Source: Tunicatimonas sp964551335
GTDB taxonomy: Bacteria > Bacteroidota > Bacteroidia > Cytophagales > Cyclobacteriaceae
Length of the DNA stretch: 64,000 nucleotides
Reading direction: 5' to 3'
Assembly: GCA_964551335.1 (NCBI GenBank)
Contig: CAZKCO010000002.1
Coordinates: forward strand, 310,001-374,000
In this document: one piece after another, positions 1 through 8,846 of the stretch
How positions within the stretch are numbered: position 1 is the stretch's first letter
Layout of the letters: each line of letters starts with the position of its first letter
Notes under the pieces: model-generated
Told to the model about the DNA's origin: nothing
The model's input: only the letters and a program-made list of their open reading frames with translations
Databases searched by the model: none
Made by a program: the position numbers and the translations under genes

Positions 1-1
1 T

Positions 2-1663
2 GAGCAAACCACCCTAGGGCAACAGCTAGTAAAATCTGCCCTACTGATTAACACCGATGACCAACAGTTACAGCAAACCTACCAGCAGGAACTTGCCACT
101 ACCATCAATCAGCTAGAGCAGTCGCACCGCTTTCTTATTCAGGCACCTACCAACGCTCAGCGTAGCTTCCAAAGTAGCGATACCATCCGTAGATTGTTTA
201 ACTCCATTGATCCGGCGTATCGGGCATTGCTACAGCACGGTAGGGCTTTAGCTGCTTCGGAAAATAATTTAGCCTTATCGCTTAGGTCTTCACATATTAG
301 GGAGCTGCTTGAGCACGAATCAGCCTACCTAAAGGGCATGCACGCCATTGTGCAGCAATTTGAGAAAGAGGCTCAGCAACGGGTAGACCAATTGGTCTAT
401 ATGCAGCAATTTTTAACTTATCTCTCACTAAGCATCATCGTACTGTTGATTGTATTTGTATTTCGCCCGGTGGCTCGCTTTGTCAAGAAGTTTCTGGTGA
501 TTCTTAGTCGGTCCCGGGCGCAGGCAAAGGAATTAGTGCAAGAACGACAAATGTTATTTGCTTCGCTGGAGAAATCACATAAGTACCTTAGCAACATGCA
601 TTTCGCCGTAGAACGTGCTACTTTGTTTGCCCGGATTGATTGCAACGGACGATTATTATACACTAGTTCACAGTTTCGGCAACGGCTACATCTACCCCAC
701 ACCTATTCCCCTTATACTCTGCCCGAACTACTGCAAATTTCATCAGACGACCTACGCTCTTCGCTGGATCAGGTTCGCGAGCAAGGTTACTGTTGCGTAG
801 ACTGGGCTTGTTCCGATTATCTAGGGCGGGCATTGTGGCTCACAGTAACGGTGGTTCCGCTAAAAGATGATCAGAATGAGCTGCATCAGTACCTGTTTCT
901 GTGTATTGACGTAACCGAAAAGAAGCAAGCTATTGAGCAGCTTCATATCGCCAATCGAAAAAATCTCAAACAAAAAATCCGCGAACAGCGTATGCGTTCG
1001 GTACTGGTGCTTCAGGCCCAAGAAGAGGAACGGAAACGCATTGCTATGGATTTGCATGACAACGTAGGTCAATCGCTTACCGCTCTCAAATATAACGTAG
1101 AAGCACTAGCCCCTCTGGCTACTGAAGACCGTCTGCAACAACGGTTAGACTACATTGGCCAGCTACTGCGCGAGAGTATTGCGAAAGTACGGCAGACCTC
1201 CTTTCACTTAATGCCCAGCGTGCTTTCGGACTACGGACTGGGGGCGGTACTACGAAACTTTGCCCAGGAGATGAAGCGCCTTACCGGAAGAAAGATTTAT
1301 TTTATCAACCATAGTAATTTTAACCAACGACTGGACGAGCACGTGGAAACCAACCTGTATCGAATTGTACAAGAGAGTTTAACCAATGCACTAAAGTATG
1401 CTCAGGCTACTCAAATCAGCATTAGCTTACGGCATAACGACACTACTTTGTGGGTTGCGGTAACCGATAATGGAGTGGGGTTCTCCGCCTCTGAGTCTAC
1501 TTTCCCTTCGGGAAGAGGATTGAGTAATATGGAAGAACGAACCAAATACCTACACGGAAAATTCACCGTTGAGTCGACGGTTGGAAAAGGCACTAAAGTA
1601 ATGATTCAGGTACCTCTGTCGTACCAAAAAGAAATAATGTATGATAACTATCGTATTGGCTGA
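2..1663 (+). CDS. Sensor histidine kinase (HisKA_3), 5' end outside window
   Basis: The frame is open from base 2, so the true start lies left of the window; the first internal start-like codon (TTG, 194) is not the real start. The N-terminal helical part resembles the periplasmic type IV pilus/PilJ-like sensor domain. It is followed by a membrane helix (about 415-475), a PAS-like segment (about 590-930), a HisKA_3 dimerisation helix with the phospho-acceptor in DLHDN (His codon 1055-1057), and a HATPase_c domain with NALKYA (N box) and DNGVGF (G1). This is the NarX/DesK architecture. The gene overlaps the next response regulator by 23 bp, so the two surely form a two-component pair. The signal is unknown. 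The ammonium transporter downstream is a possible target, but this is only inference. Confidence 0.9.
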   Translation, partial: EQTTLGQQLVKSALLINTDDQQLQQTYQQELATTINQLEQSHRFLIQAPTNAQRSFQSSDTIRRLFNSIDPAYRALLQHGRALAASENNLALSLRSSHIRELLEHESAYLKGMHAIVQQFEKEAQQRVDQLVYMQQFLTYLSLSIIVLLIVFVFRPVARFVKKFLVILSRSRAQAKELVQERQMLFASLEKSHKYLSNMHFAVERATLFARIDCNGRLLYTSSQFRQRLHLPHTYSPYTLPELLQISSDDLRSSLDQVREQGYCCVDWACSDYLGRALWLTVTVVPLKDDQNELHQYLFLCIDVTEKKQAIEQLHIANRKNLKQKIREQRMRSVLVLQAQEEERKRIAMDLHDNVGQSLTALKYNVEALAPLATEDRLQQRLDYIGQLLRESIAKVRQTSFHLMPSVLSDYGLGAVLRNFAQEMKRLTGRKIYFINHSNFNQRLDEHVETNLYRIVQESLTNALKYAQATQISISLRHNDTTLWVAVTDNGVGFSASESTFPSGRGLSNMEERTKYLHGKFTVESTVGKGTKVMIQVPLSYQKEIMYDNYRIG

Positions 1664-2270
1664 TGACCATACTGTGGTGAGAAACGGCCTTAGAATGCTT
1701 CTAGAGAACGAAGAGGATTTTGCGGTAGTAGGTGAAGCCGCCTCCGGTACCGAAGCTCTGCTGAAAGTAAGTGAGTTACAACCCGATGTGGTTTTACTGG
1801 ATATCCGGATGCCCGGTTTAGACGGTATAGAAACCGCCCGGCGGCTGCCGGAGTACTCTGACCGTACTCGCTCATTGATTATCTCTATGCATGACCACGA
1901 CGAATACGTACTCCGTTCGGCCCGTAGTGGCGCCGGGGGCTACGTACTCAAAGACGCCACCAAGGAAGAGTTGATGCGGGCTATCCGTACCGTTAATCAG
2001 GGGAATAAATACTTCAGCGGCAGTATCTCCCACATACTAGTAGACTCCTTTTTAAAGCGAACTACTACCTCCTCCAATTATAACCTTACCCGACGCGAGC
2101 AGCAGGTACTGGAAATGGTTTCTACCGGGCAGTCTAATGAGGAAATCGCCAATAAGCTCAGCAACAGTATTCGCACCATCGAAACCCATTGCTTCCGAAT
2201 CATGAAGAAGCTGGGAGTAAATAAAAAACAGGACATGATCCGGGTAGCTCGGCAAGAAGGTTTAGTCTAA
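1641..2270 (+). CDS. NarL/FixJ-family response regulator
   Basis: 209 aa. A receiver domain (about residues 1-120) has the acidic pair D8/D9, phospho-acceptor D54 in VLLDIRMPG and the conserved Lys in GYVLKDA. A LuxR-type helix-turn-helix follows at about 145-205 (LTRREQQVLEMVSTGQSNEE). Length and domain order are normal for the family. The start codon lies inside the upstream kinase gene (23-bp overlap), so translation is probably coupled and the kinase is the cognate partner. Targets are unknown; the AT-rich region before the ammonium transporter, which contains a perfect palindrome, is one candidate site. Confidence 0.95.
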   Translation: MITIVLADDHTVVRNGLRMLLENEEDFAVVGEAASGTEALLKVSELQPDVVLLDIRMPGLDGIETARRLPEYSDRTRSLIISMHDHDEYVLRSARSGAGGYVLKDATKEELMRAIRTVNQGNKYFSGSISHILVDSFLKRTTTSSNYNLTRREQQVLEMVSTGQSNEEIANKLSNSIRTIETHCFRIMKKLGVNKKQDMIRVARQEGLV

Positions 2271-2608
2271 AGCAAAACTCAATCAAAATCTATTTTTTAT
2301 AATTTTATTAATATTTTTTTTAACTTTTCAAGTTACTTATATCAAGCTGAAGAAGTGGCTGTAAGATTTACTACTCACGTAAATTTTACGTACTTTCTCC
2401 CTGCCTCATTCAAAATTATATTGTGATACAGCTTTACAATTCAAAATTTAATAGCAAACCTCATCCCAACTGATTTATTTTTTACTGGCAAGAATCCTGT
2501 TTACGTATTTTTTCTACGTATTTTCTTTGCGTATTAATCAGAATTACTCTTACTTTCCGCATCTCAAAATAAAATTCTGATTTACCACCTAAACACCTCA
2601 TCTATCTT
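2271..2608. other. AT-rich regulatory intergenic region before amt
   Basis: 338 bp without a gene. It is very AT-rich and should hold the ammonium transporter promoter. It contains the palindrome at 2377-2391 and a repeated tacgtatttt motif around 2500-2525. No convincing sigma-54 -24/-12 element and no RNA gene were seen. Confidence 0.5.
2377..2391. promoter_or_regulatory. 15-bp perfect palindrome, candidate operator
   Basis: ACGTAAATTTTACGT is a perfect dyad (7-bp arms around a central T), 217 bp upstream of the ammonium transporter start and about 106 bp after the response regulator stop. Such a dyad is typical of a dimeric regulator site. Which protein binds is unknown. Confidence 0.35.
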
Positions 2609-3898
2609 ATGGAAAACGAAATTATACACCTTACTTCATTGGCTCAAGCAGCCACAGCAGCAGCTGACCTGGGTAGTCAGGTTTCCCAGACACTGCTGAC
2701 TACCAACAATGTTTGGATGATGGTAGCTACCTTTTTGGTATTTATCATGCACCTGGGCTTCGCAGGCGTAGAAGCCGGTTTTACCCAATCTAAAAATACT
2801 GTAAACATTCTATTCAAAAACACCCTTACTCCCGCCATCGGCCTTATTTCTTATGCGCTTATTGGGTTTAACCTAATGTACCCTGGCGGTGAAGGCTTTA
2901 TCATCAACTTTGCCGGATTTAGCCTCGGGCCCGGCGCTGACTATGACTCGCTCACCTACGCTGACGGTGGCTATACTTACTGGACTGATTTTCTATTCCA
3001 GGGTATGTTTGCTGCTACGGCTGCTACCATTGTTTCAGGAGCCGTAGCCGAGCGTATCAAGATCAATGGCTATCTGATTTTCACCGTTTTCTTCGTCGGA
3101 CTGGTATATCCTATCATCGGAAGCTGGCAGTGGGGCGGAGGTTTTCTCAGCACCTACGGGTTCTATGATTTTGCTGGTTCAACGTTGGTTCATTCCGTAG
3201 GTGGGTGGGGCGCTTTAGCCGGAATCATCATTCTGGGGCCCCGTATTGGTAAGTACGTTAACGGGAAAATAAACGATTTTCCGGGTTCCAGTGTACCGCT
3301 AGCTACCATGGGGGTATTCCTGCTGTGGTTTGGCTGGTTTGGGTTCAACGGAGGTTCCGTACTTTCAGCTGAGCCTGAGACGGTTTCTAAAGTACTTGTG
3401 ACCACCTCGCTAGCCGCCGCTTGCGGAGCCATTGGCGGCTATATTATGGCCTACTTTACCTTCAAGCGTCTGGACCTGGGCATGGTGCTCAACGGCGTAC
3501 TGGCCGGTTTGGTAGGTATTACCGCGGGTGCTGACCTGATGAGCCCTTATGAAGCTATGATTATCGGATTAATCTCCGGCGGTCTGGTTGTTCTTTCCGC
3601 CATCGCTATGGATAAAATGAAGCTGGACGATTGCGTAGGTGCTGTTTCGGTGCATTTAACCTGCGGTATCTTCGGAACCTTAGCGGTAGGTATCTTTGGA
3701 TCAATGGCTAGCTGGAGCCAGTTCGTCATTCAATTAGTAAGCATCTTGGCTTGCGGTGCTGCTGCCTTCTCTTCCGCCCTGCTTATCTTCTTCGTCTTGG
3801 AAAAAGCTATGGGGCTGCGCGTTTCTGCCCAGCACGAGAAAGAAGGACTAGACAGCCACGAGCACGGCATGCGCGGCTACACCATTATCTACGAATAG
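2609..3898 (+). CDS. amt: Ammonium transporter (Amt/MEP family)
   Basis: 429 aa integral membrane protein with about 11 membrane segments, the normal length for the family. It carries ammonium/ammonia across the inner membrane. Family hallmarks are visible: the twin pore histidines H195 (STLVHSVGGWGALAG) and H349 (VGAVSVHLTCGIFG), the Asp-containing loop DFLFQGMFAATAATIVSGA, and GFAGVEAGFTQSKN near the start. No signal peptide is cleaved in an obvious way. No glnB/glnK gene is next to it, although amt-glnK pairs are common in other bacteria; instead a porin follows 92 bp downstream, which suggests an inner plus outer membrane uptake route. Confidence 0.96.
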   Translation: MENEIIHLTSLAQAATAAADLGSQVSQTLLTTNNVWMMVATFLVFIMHLGFAGVEAGFTQSKNTVNILFKNTLTPAIGLISYALIGFNLMYPGGEGFIINFAGFSLGPGADYDSLTYADGGYTYWTDFLFQGMFAATAATIVSGAVAERIKINGYLIFTVFFVGLVYPIIGSWQWGGGFLSTYGFYDFAGSTLVHSVGGWGALAGIIILGPRIGKYVNGKINDFPGSSVPLATMGVFLLWFGWFGFNGGSVLSAEPETVSKVLVTTSLAAACGAIGGYIMAYFTFKRLDLGMVLNGVLAGLVGITAGADLMSPYEAMIIGLISGGLVVLSAIAMDKMKLDDCVGAVSVHLTCGIFGTLAVGIFGSMASWSQFVIQLVSILACGAAAFSSALLIFFVLEKAMGLRVSAQHEKEGLDSHEHGMRGYTIIYE

Positions 3899-3990
3899 CC
3901 CGTTTCAATTTCACTCTACCTGAGACGGACTCGTTCAGGGTTCGTCTCTTCTTAAACCCCCTTAAAATTTACTATTTCTATCACACAACT

Positions 3991-5142
3991 ATGAAAAAAC
4001 TTACCATACTTGTACTAGCCCTACTGGGATTATCACCGCTAGCGTTGCACGCCCAGGATGGCGGCTCGTTTTCCTTTTCCGGTTCAGTAGATACCTACTT
4101 CCGGTACAACTTAAATGCTAGAAATCGCTTATTCTCCGAAGGAGAAGACCCTACGTTAGTTGCACCCCCAACTTCTTTTGCTAATCTTTCTGGCTTTGGT
4201 ATCGGAATGGTTAATCTCATCGCTGCTTACGAAGGCGAAAGAGTAGGTTTCGTAGCCGATTTGGTTTACGGTCCTCGCGGTGAAGATGCTGTTTTCTTAT
4301 CAAACGGTCCTTCTAGTATTGTTAACCAACTTTATGTGTACTATAATCTAAGCGATGCTGTCACCTTAACACTTGGAAACTTTAATACCTTTCTAGGATA
4401 CGAAGTAATATCACCTACCGGTAACTACAATTACTCTACGTCTTATATGTTCTCATATGGTCCGTTCTCGCATACCGGACTCAAGGCAGATTTTGCTCTG
4501 TCTGATGGATTCTCTGCAATGCTAGCCATCATGAATCCTACGGATTTTACTGAGTTCAATCCATTTGGCACCTACACTTTAGGAGCACAACTAGGATACG
4601 ATAACAATGGTACCAGTGCCTACCTTAACTTCCTATACGGTGATCAAGATGGTAGAATGCTGGATAATCAGCTTAGAGCGCTCAGTGATATTTCAGCAGG
4701 AACTACTTTCCAAGCTGATTTAACTGCCGGTTTTGATCTAACTGATGCATTTTATCTGGGGGTTAATGCTACAATTAATTCAACTACCCCCGGTGAAATT
4801 TTAGTAGGAAATGATGTCCAAGAATCTAGCGGAGATAATTCTGGATTTTACGGTACCGCCATCTATGCCCAGTATGCCACTTCTGAAGTGCTATCATTTG
4901 GAGTTCGTGGCGAATACTATAGTGAGTTTAATGGTGGAGTTGGTGCATTAGGCGCTTACGATAGTAATGGTGATGCTTCAGTAATTGATTTAACTTTATC
5001 TAGTAATATTGTAATCGGAAACCTGACGCTGATTCCAGAAGTTCGCGTAGATGCAGTATCCGAAGACGCATTTATTGGTCGCGACTTCGAGGAGCAATCC
5101 ACACTAGCTTCGTTCATTTTTGCTGCCGTATACGCATTTTAG
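3991..5142 (+). CDS. Outer-membrane beta-barrel porin (BBP2-like)
   Basis: 383 aa from the ATG at 3991, which is followed by a clear signal peptide (MKKLTILVLALLGLSPLALHAQ). The open frame extends upstream into amt, but only this start gives a signal sequence. The mature part is made of alternating strands rich in Gly, Tyr and Asn, with typical lines such as QLYVYYNLSDAVTLTLGNFN, and ends in a C-terminal aromatic residue (AVYAF), as expected for outer-membrane assembly. It resembles the OmpL/BBP2 porin family of Bacteroidota, members of which often sit beside amt. It probably lets ammonium or small nitrogen compounds cross the outer membrane; the substrate is inferred from the neighbour only. 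Confidence 0.75.
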   Translation: MKKLTILVLALLGLSPLALHAQDGGSFSFSGSVDTYFRYNLNARNRLFSEGEDPTLVAPPTSFANLSGFGIGMVNLIAAYEGERVGFVADLVYGPRGEDAVFLSNGPSSIVNQLYVYYNLSDAVTLTLGNFNTFLGYEVISPTGNYNYSTSYMFSYGPFSHTGLKADFALSDGFSAMLAIMNPTDFTEFNPFGTYTLGAQLGYDNNGTSAYLNFLYGDQDGRMLDNQLRALSDISAGTTFQADLTAGFDLTDAFYLGVNATINSTTPGEILVGNDVQESSGDNSGFYGTAIYAQYATSEVLSFGVRGEYYSEFNGGVGALGAYDSNGDASVIDLTLSSNIVIGNLTLIPEVRVDAVSEDAFIGRDFEEQSTLASFIFAAVYAF

Positions 5143-5173
5143 ATATCGGATTATTACCTAACTTGTATTCAAC

Positions 5174-5737
5174 ATGAAAACGCCGCCATTAGCCTTACTT
5201 GCCATCAGCCTTTTTTTTACATTAGTACTAATGAGTGCCCGGATAAGCGAAGCGCTTTTCCAGCGAGTGGTGCCAATGGCGGCGTTTTCACTATCTGAGC
5301 TAAAAACCTACAGTAAACAGCATTTTCAGAACGAAGACTTCACTTCAGTTGAAGATGCTACCCTGACTGCCAACCCGGATTCTACTACCTTTCAGTTTCC
5401 GCAGCAGTTTATGCTCTACAACCGCAGCATGCTAAAGCACCCTATTGGCTTAATCACCTACCGGGCTACAGTCGAGCTGAAAGAAGAAAAACTTCGCTAT
5501 TCTGCCGACAGTGTCTACTTTCAGAGCTATTCCCGCAACCGCTACAGCCGCTACGTACCCGATAACATTCCTCCGGTTCCACTCGAGCGGTGGCAGCAAA
5601 CCTGGCAGGACAAAGAATCTGAACGCTATACTGCCCAGATTGAGACCACGCTGGAGACTCACCTTCAGGAGCTGATTGATGCTATTCAACAGCAAAAAGC
5701 CAATCAAATAAACGCCACCAATCTGGAGGCCTGGTAA
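5174..5737 (+). CDS. Unrecognised membrane-anchored protein
   Basis: 187 aa. An N-terminal hydrophobic segment (about residues 5-22) should act as a signal anchor. The rest is polar, with a Tyr/Ser/Arg-rich middle (YFQSYSRNRYSRYVPDNIPP) and a helical Gln-rich tail ending in LEAW. I recognise no family. It starts 31 bp after the porin stop on the same strand, so it may belong to the amt-porin transcription unit. A role in the periplasm or at the inner membrane is inferred only from the N-terminal helix. Confidence 0.6.
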   Translation: MKTPPLALLAISLFFTLVLMSARISEALFQRVVPMAAFSLSELKTYSKQHFQNEDFTSVEDATLTANPDSTTFQFPQQFMLYNRSMLKHPIGLITYRATVELKEEKLRYSADSVYFQSYSRNRYSRYVPDNIPPVPLERWQQTWQDKESERYTAQIETTLETHLQELIDAIQQQKANQINATNLEAW

Positions 5738-6135
5738 TCGTCACCCTCAACTTACTTCGTCAGTTTAGTGAAATCAGATATTTTCTAAAATTTTTTTAAT
5801 AATTTTTTGCGACTAAGAGTTTTTTTTAGAACTCGTTTGACTCATTTCCCTACATAGATTTTTAAGCCAAATAATCTATTGCTTATAATTGAAGATAGCC
5901 TATAATCTGAGGCATCCCACTCTATTTTTAGCTCATCTAGCACCATTTATTGACTCACTCAATACTATATTTTCTCAAAAAAACACCCTATAAAAGGCCT
6001 TCTTTTTACATTTTTTGCGGTATATCTTACTCTGTTTAACAAATTACTATTCCTCTTCTCTTTTTATTGGCACAACTTTTTCCTAAAAAATACTTTATAA
6101 GAAGTATAGTCAACAGGTAGATAATTTTTGGTAAG
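5738..6135. other. AT-rich intergenic region, nothing recognised
   Basis: About 400 bp of T-rich sequence between two + strand genes. No RNA gene, clear terminator or repeat family was recognised. It presumably holds the promoter of the 54-aa small protein that follows. Confidence 0.4.
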
Positions 6136-6300
6136 ATGGAATGGTTCAATCTATTCAATTTGAATGATGTGCTGCTTTTTTTAGAATTTCACCAAGACCT
6201 GGTGCTTCACGTAATGCCTCTTGTCATTTTGATTATGGTATTTTATAACCTAAGTTTCGTGGAGCCGGAAAGTCAGGATCATGGTGGTGATTACGAATAA
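6136..6300 (+). CDS. 54-aa single-span membrane protein
   Basis: ATG at 6136 to TAA at 6298-6300. The product starts MEWFNLFNLNDVLLFLEF and has one strongly hydrophobic helix (about residues 23-42, HVMPLVILIMVFYNLSF) and a short acidic tail rich in Asp, Glu, His and Gly. The hydrophobic helix, acidic end and clean stop argue for a real small protein. No family is recognised. The next gene, the dehydrogenase, starts 72 bp downstream on the same strand. Confidence 0.5.
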   Translation: MEWFNLFNLNDVLLFLEFHQDLVLHVMPLVILIMVFYNLSFVEPESQDHGGDYE

Positions 6301-6372
6301 TACGTAGGATACACATCCGCTCAGCACATTTTTACGTATAGTATTTTTTTAGCATACATAATCTAACTGTTT

Positions 6373-7377
6373 ATGCCAGAACGTATTGTGTCTCCGGTAG
6401 TGGTCATTACCGGAGCCTCCGGCGGGGTAGGTCGCGCCACCGCCCGTGAATTTGCCAAAAATGGATATAAAGTAGCCCTATTAGCTCGCGGTGAAGCCGG
6501 ATTGGAAGGAGGCCGCCGCGATGTAGAAGCCCTCGGAGGCGAAGCCCTCGTTATTAAAACCGATGTATCTGATCATGCCCAAGTAGAAGCTGCCGCTCAG
6601 CAGGTAGAAGATAAATTAGGTCCCATTGATGTGTGGGTAAACAATGCCATGCAGAGCGTATTCTCGCCTTTCGATCTGATGACTGCCGAAGAGTTTGAGC
6701 GTGTGGTAGATGTCACCTTCTTAGGCATGGTGTACGGCACTATGGCCGCCCTCAAGCGGATGAAACCTCGTAACCAGGGGACTATTGTGATGGTAGGATC
6801 GGCTTTAGCCTACCGAGGTATTCCGCTACAATCGGCCTATTGTGCTTCCAAACACGCTACCAACGGTTTCTTCGATTCAGTACGCTCCGAATTATTTCAT
6901 GATAATAGCAATGTACACCTCACGATGGTGCATTTGTCGGCAATAAACACTACCCAGTTCAATTGGGTGAAATCGCGCTTGCCCAAGAAAGGCAAACCAA
7001 TGGGCAAGATCTACCAGCCCGAGATACCCGCCCGTGCTATTTACTACGCAGCTCATAACCAACGACGTTCGGTGTTTGTAGGAATGGGACCACTACAAAC
7101 TTCGTTAGGTAACACCTTCATTCCAGCGCTACTAGATCGCTTTTTAGCAAAAACCGGCTACTCCGGGCAACAAACCGATCAGCCGGAAGATCCGGATCGT
7201 CCGCATAACCTATGGGAACCGGTATCGGAAGACCGGGGGGCGCACGGTTCGTTCGATAGCGAAGCCAGAAAGAATAGTCTGGAACTGGAAGCTACCACGC
7301 ACCGGGGAGTGGCTGCTGCGGTGGTAGCCGGAGCAGCCCTGAGTGTGGCTAGTTTGGTCTACCTGCTGCGTGACTAA
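6373..7377 (+). CDS. SDR-family oxidoreductase with C-terminal membrane helix
   Basis: 334 aa classical short-chain dehydrogenase. It has the NAD(P)-binding TGASGGVGR motif near residue 14, NNA at about 91-93, and the YCASK (YxxxK) active site, with the catalytic Ser in VGSALAYRG. The core of about 250 aa is followed by a polar linker and a terminal hydrophobic helix (AAAVVAGAALSVASLVYLL), so the enzyme is probably anchored to the membrane by its C-terminus. This layout is widespread in SDRs labelled only as oxidoreductases; the substrate is unknown. A hairpin 3' of the gene (7388-7426) may end the transcript. Confidence 0.9.
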   Translation: MPERIVSPVVVITGASGGVGRATAREFAKNGYKVALLARGEAGLEGGRRDVEALGGEALVIKTDVSDHAQVEAAAQQVEDKLGPIDVWVNNAMQSVFSPFDLMTAEEFERVVDVTFLGMVYGTMAALKRMKPRNQGTIVMVGSALAYRGIPLQSAYCASKHATNGFFDSVRSELFHDNSNVHLTMVHLSAINTTQFNWVKSRLPKKGKPMGKIYQPEIPARAIYYAAHNQRRSVFVGMGPLQTSLGNTFIPALLDRFLAKTGYSGQQTDQPEDPDRPHNLWEPVSEDRGAHGSFDSEARKNSLELEATTHRGVAAAVVAGAALSVASLVYLLRD

Positions 7378-7737
7378 CCAAGATAAAAGGGGCGGGAAAT
7401 AGTATTGCTACTATCTCCACACCCCTTCATCCATCTACCTACCGTATTTTGATCATTCTATTCTGTGGTAGTATCTTTAATACGCAATAGCTTACTTTTG
7501 AGCTATTGGGTATTTTAGCCTTCAATGAAGATTTGAAAGAAACAAGTGTAGGAAGAAAGGTATAATTTAGTAAGCAACTGGTCAGGATGTGTAACCACCC
7601 CAAGGAATAGTTTTTGGTAATAATCCATAAAAAAGTTTAGCCAGCAAGCGACTGTTTAGTTCTCTTACTGGCTAAACTCCGGTAATCAGCATTAGCTAAT
7701 TAATCAGGCACTACGTCTCAAATATCTACTAAAAATC
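7378..7737. other. Intergenic region between convergent SDR and rhodopsin genes
   Basis: About 360 bp. It holds an imperfect hairpin at 7388-7426 just after the dehydrogenase and the strong rhodopsin terminator at 7628-7678. No gene was seen between them. Confidence 0.5.
7628..7678 (-). terminator. Rho-independent terminator of the rhodopsin gene
   Basis: Perfect 11-bp stem (7634-7644 with 7668-7678, AGTTTAGCCAG) followed on the - strand by a run of T. It lies about 60 bp downstream of the rhodopsin stop. Confidence 0.75.
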
Positions 7738-8598
7738 TTAGGCCTTAATTTCGGCTTCACCCTTCCGCTCGTACACGTAGCCCTCCGCTTTGCTCAGTTG
7801 CTGAGCGGCAACACCTAACAGCACTCCGTAAATCACTTTAGACGAAACGTCGGCAATAGTGTAGGTAATTTCGCGGGCTACCACTCCGGTCTCGTTAAAC
7901 AGTGCTCCGTTAATACCTAACAAATGCGGCATGAGATACGCGCCGGGATATAACATCCACGAAACCAGGAATAAGCCCCAGATGGCTCCAATAGTCTTTT
8001 TAGCATTAGCCGGAATATCTTCTTGTCCTTCACGAATCACTTTGCGCATTAACCACAGAATATGGCCAAAAAATACGGTAGAAATTGCCCCCCAAATGGC
8101 GAACTTAATAATATCAGTTACCTCATAAAACTGCCCGATATATCCGGTAATAATCATTAACGTCCCTGATACCCAGAACTGGTTACGCACGCTGGAAAAG
8201 CTGCTTTTGGTGAGTGAAACCACAAATAATATCTGGAACAACAGCATCGGTACATCAATTAGCCAGTTTAAGTAACGGTATCCATTATTAAACAAATCTG
8301 CTCCCGGTGCCAAAAAGTACTTACCTCGTTCCATATCAAATTCAAAGGCAGTGGTCCAGTTTTGCGCTTGCACATATAGCAGCAGGAAAGCCGAGACCAT
8401 CACTACAACCGATAGAATGTTAGACATACGGTATTTTGGCGCGGACTGTTTGATAGTTAGCACAAAATACAATAGCCCGGCCAACATGGTAGCGTAGCCC
8501 AGGGTAAGCACATGCGACACCATTTGGTAGGCCATTTCGGAATATCCCTGTTCCAGACCCACATAATTTTCAAAAGTAGCATTTCCTAATTCATTCAT
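7738..8598 (-). CDS. Light-driven sodium pump rhodopsin (NDQ type)
   Basis: 286 aa, seven membrane helices, highly similar along its whole length to the Krokinobacter sodium pump KR2 as I remember it. Helix C reads YRYLNWLIDVPMLLFQ, giving the diagnostic N111, D115 and Q122 (N112/D116/Q123 in KR2), preceded by R108. The retinal Schiff-base lysine is K254 and its Asp partner D250, in IADVSSKVIYG. Other KR2 sodium-path residues are also present: N60, S69 and G262. The short N-terminal helix (NATFENYVG) that caps the pump is conserved. It should export sodium in the light. It is monocistronic with its own terminator. No retinal-forming dioxygenase (blh) gene is present in this window. Confidence 0.96.
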   Translation of the reverse strand: MNELGNATFENYVGLEQGYSEMAYQMVSHVLTLGYATMLAGLLYFVLTIKQSAPKYRMSNILSVVVMVSAFLLLYVQAQNWTTAFEFDMERGKYFLAPGADLFNNGYRYLNWLIDVPMLLFQILFVVSLTKSSFSSVRNQFWVSGTLMIITGYIGQFYEVTDIIKFAIWGAISTVFFGHILWLMRKVIREGQEDIPANAKKTIGAIWGLFLVSWMLYPGAYLMPHLLGINGALFNETGVVAREITYTIADVSSKVIYGVLLGVAAQQLSKAEGYVYERKGEAEIKA

Positions 8599-8846
8599 TG
8601 GTTTTATTAGTTAGGTTAAAAAAATTTTTTCCGCATCTACAATAGATAATTGATTGCAACTCTATTTGTTTAAATTATAGCCTTCCTTGTTGAACAAAAT
8701 ATAGTCTCAAGGTCGCAGGATCACCGTTCAGCTATTGTTCTGTCACAGAATATGCTCCTTTTGCGCTTTCTCCTTACCACAACCGCATCAATCCGCTCAA
8801 TTATTTGTTAATTTGTATCACTATTAGGAATTACACTGCGCACTAT

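Noticed and set aside
2460..2608. Sigma-54 promoter of amt
   Set aside because: A TGGCA sequence is present, but the downstream GC at the required spacing is missing.
3751..3990. Longer N-terminus of the porin
   Set aside because: The extra 80 codons overlap the end of amt in another frame and precede a clear signal peptide at 3991.
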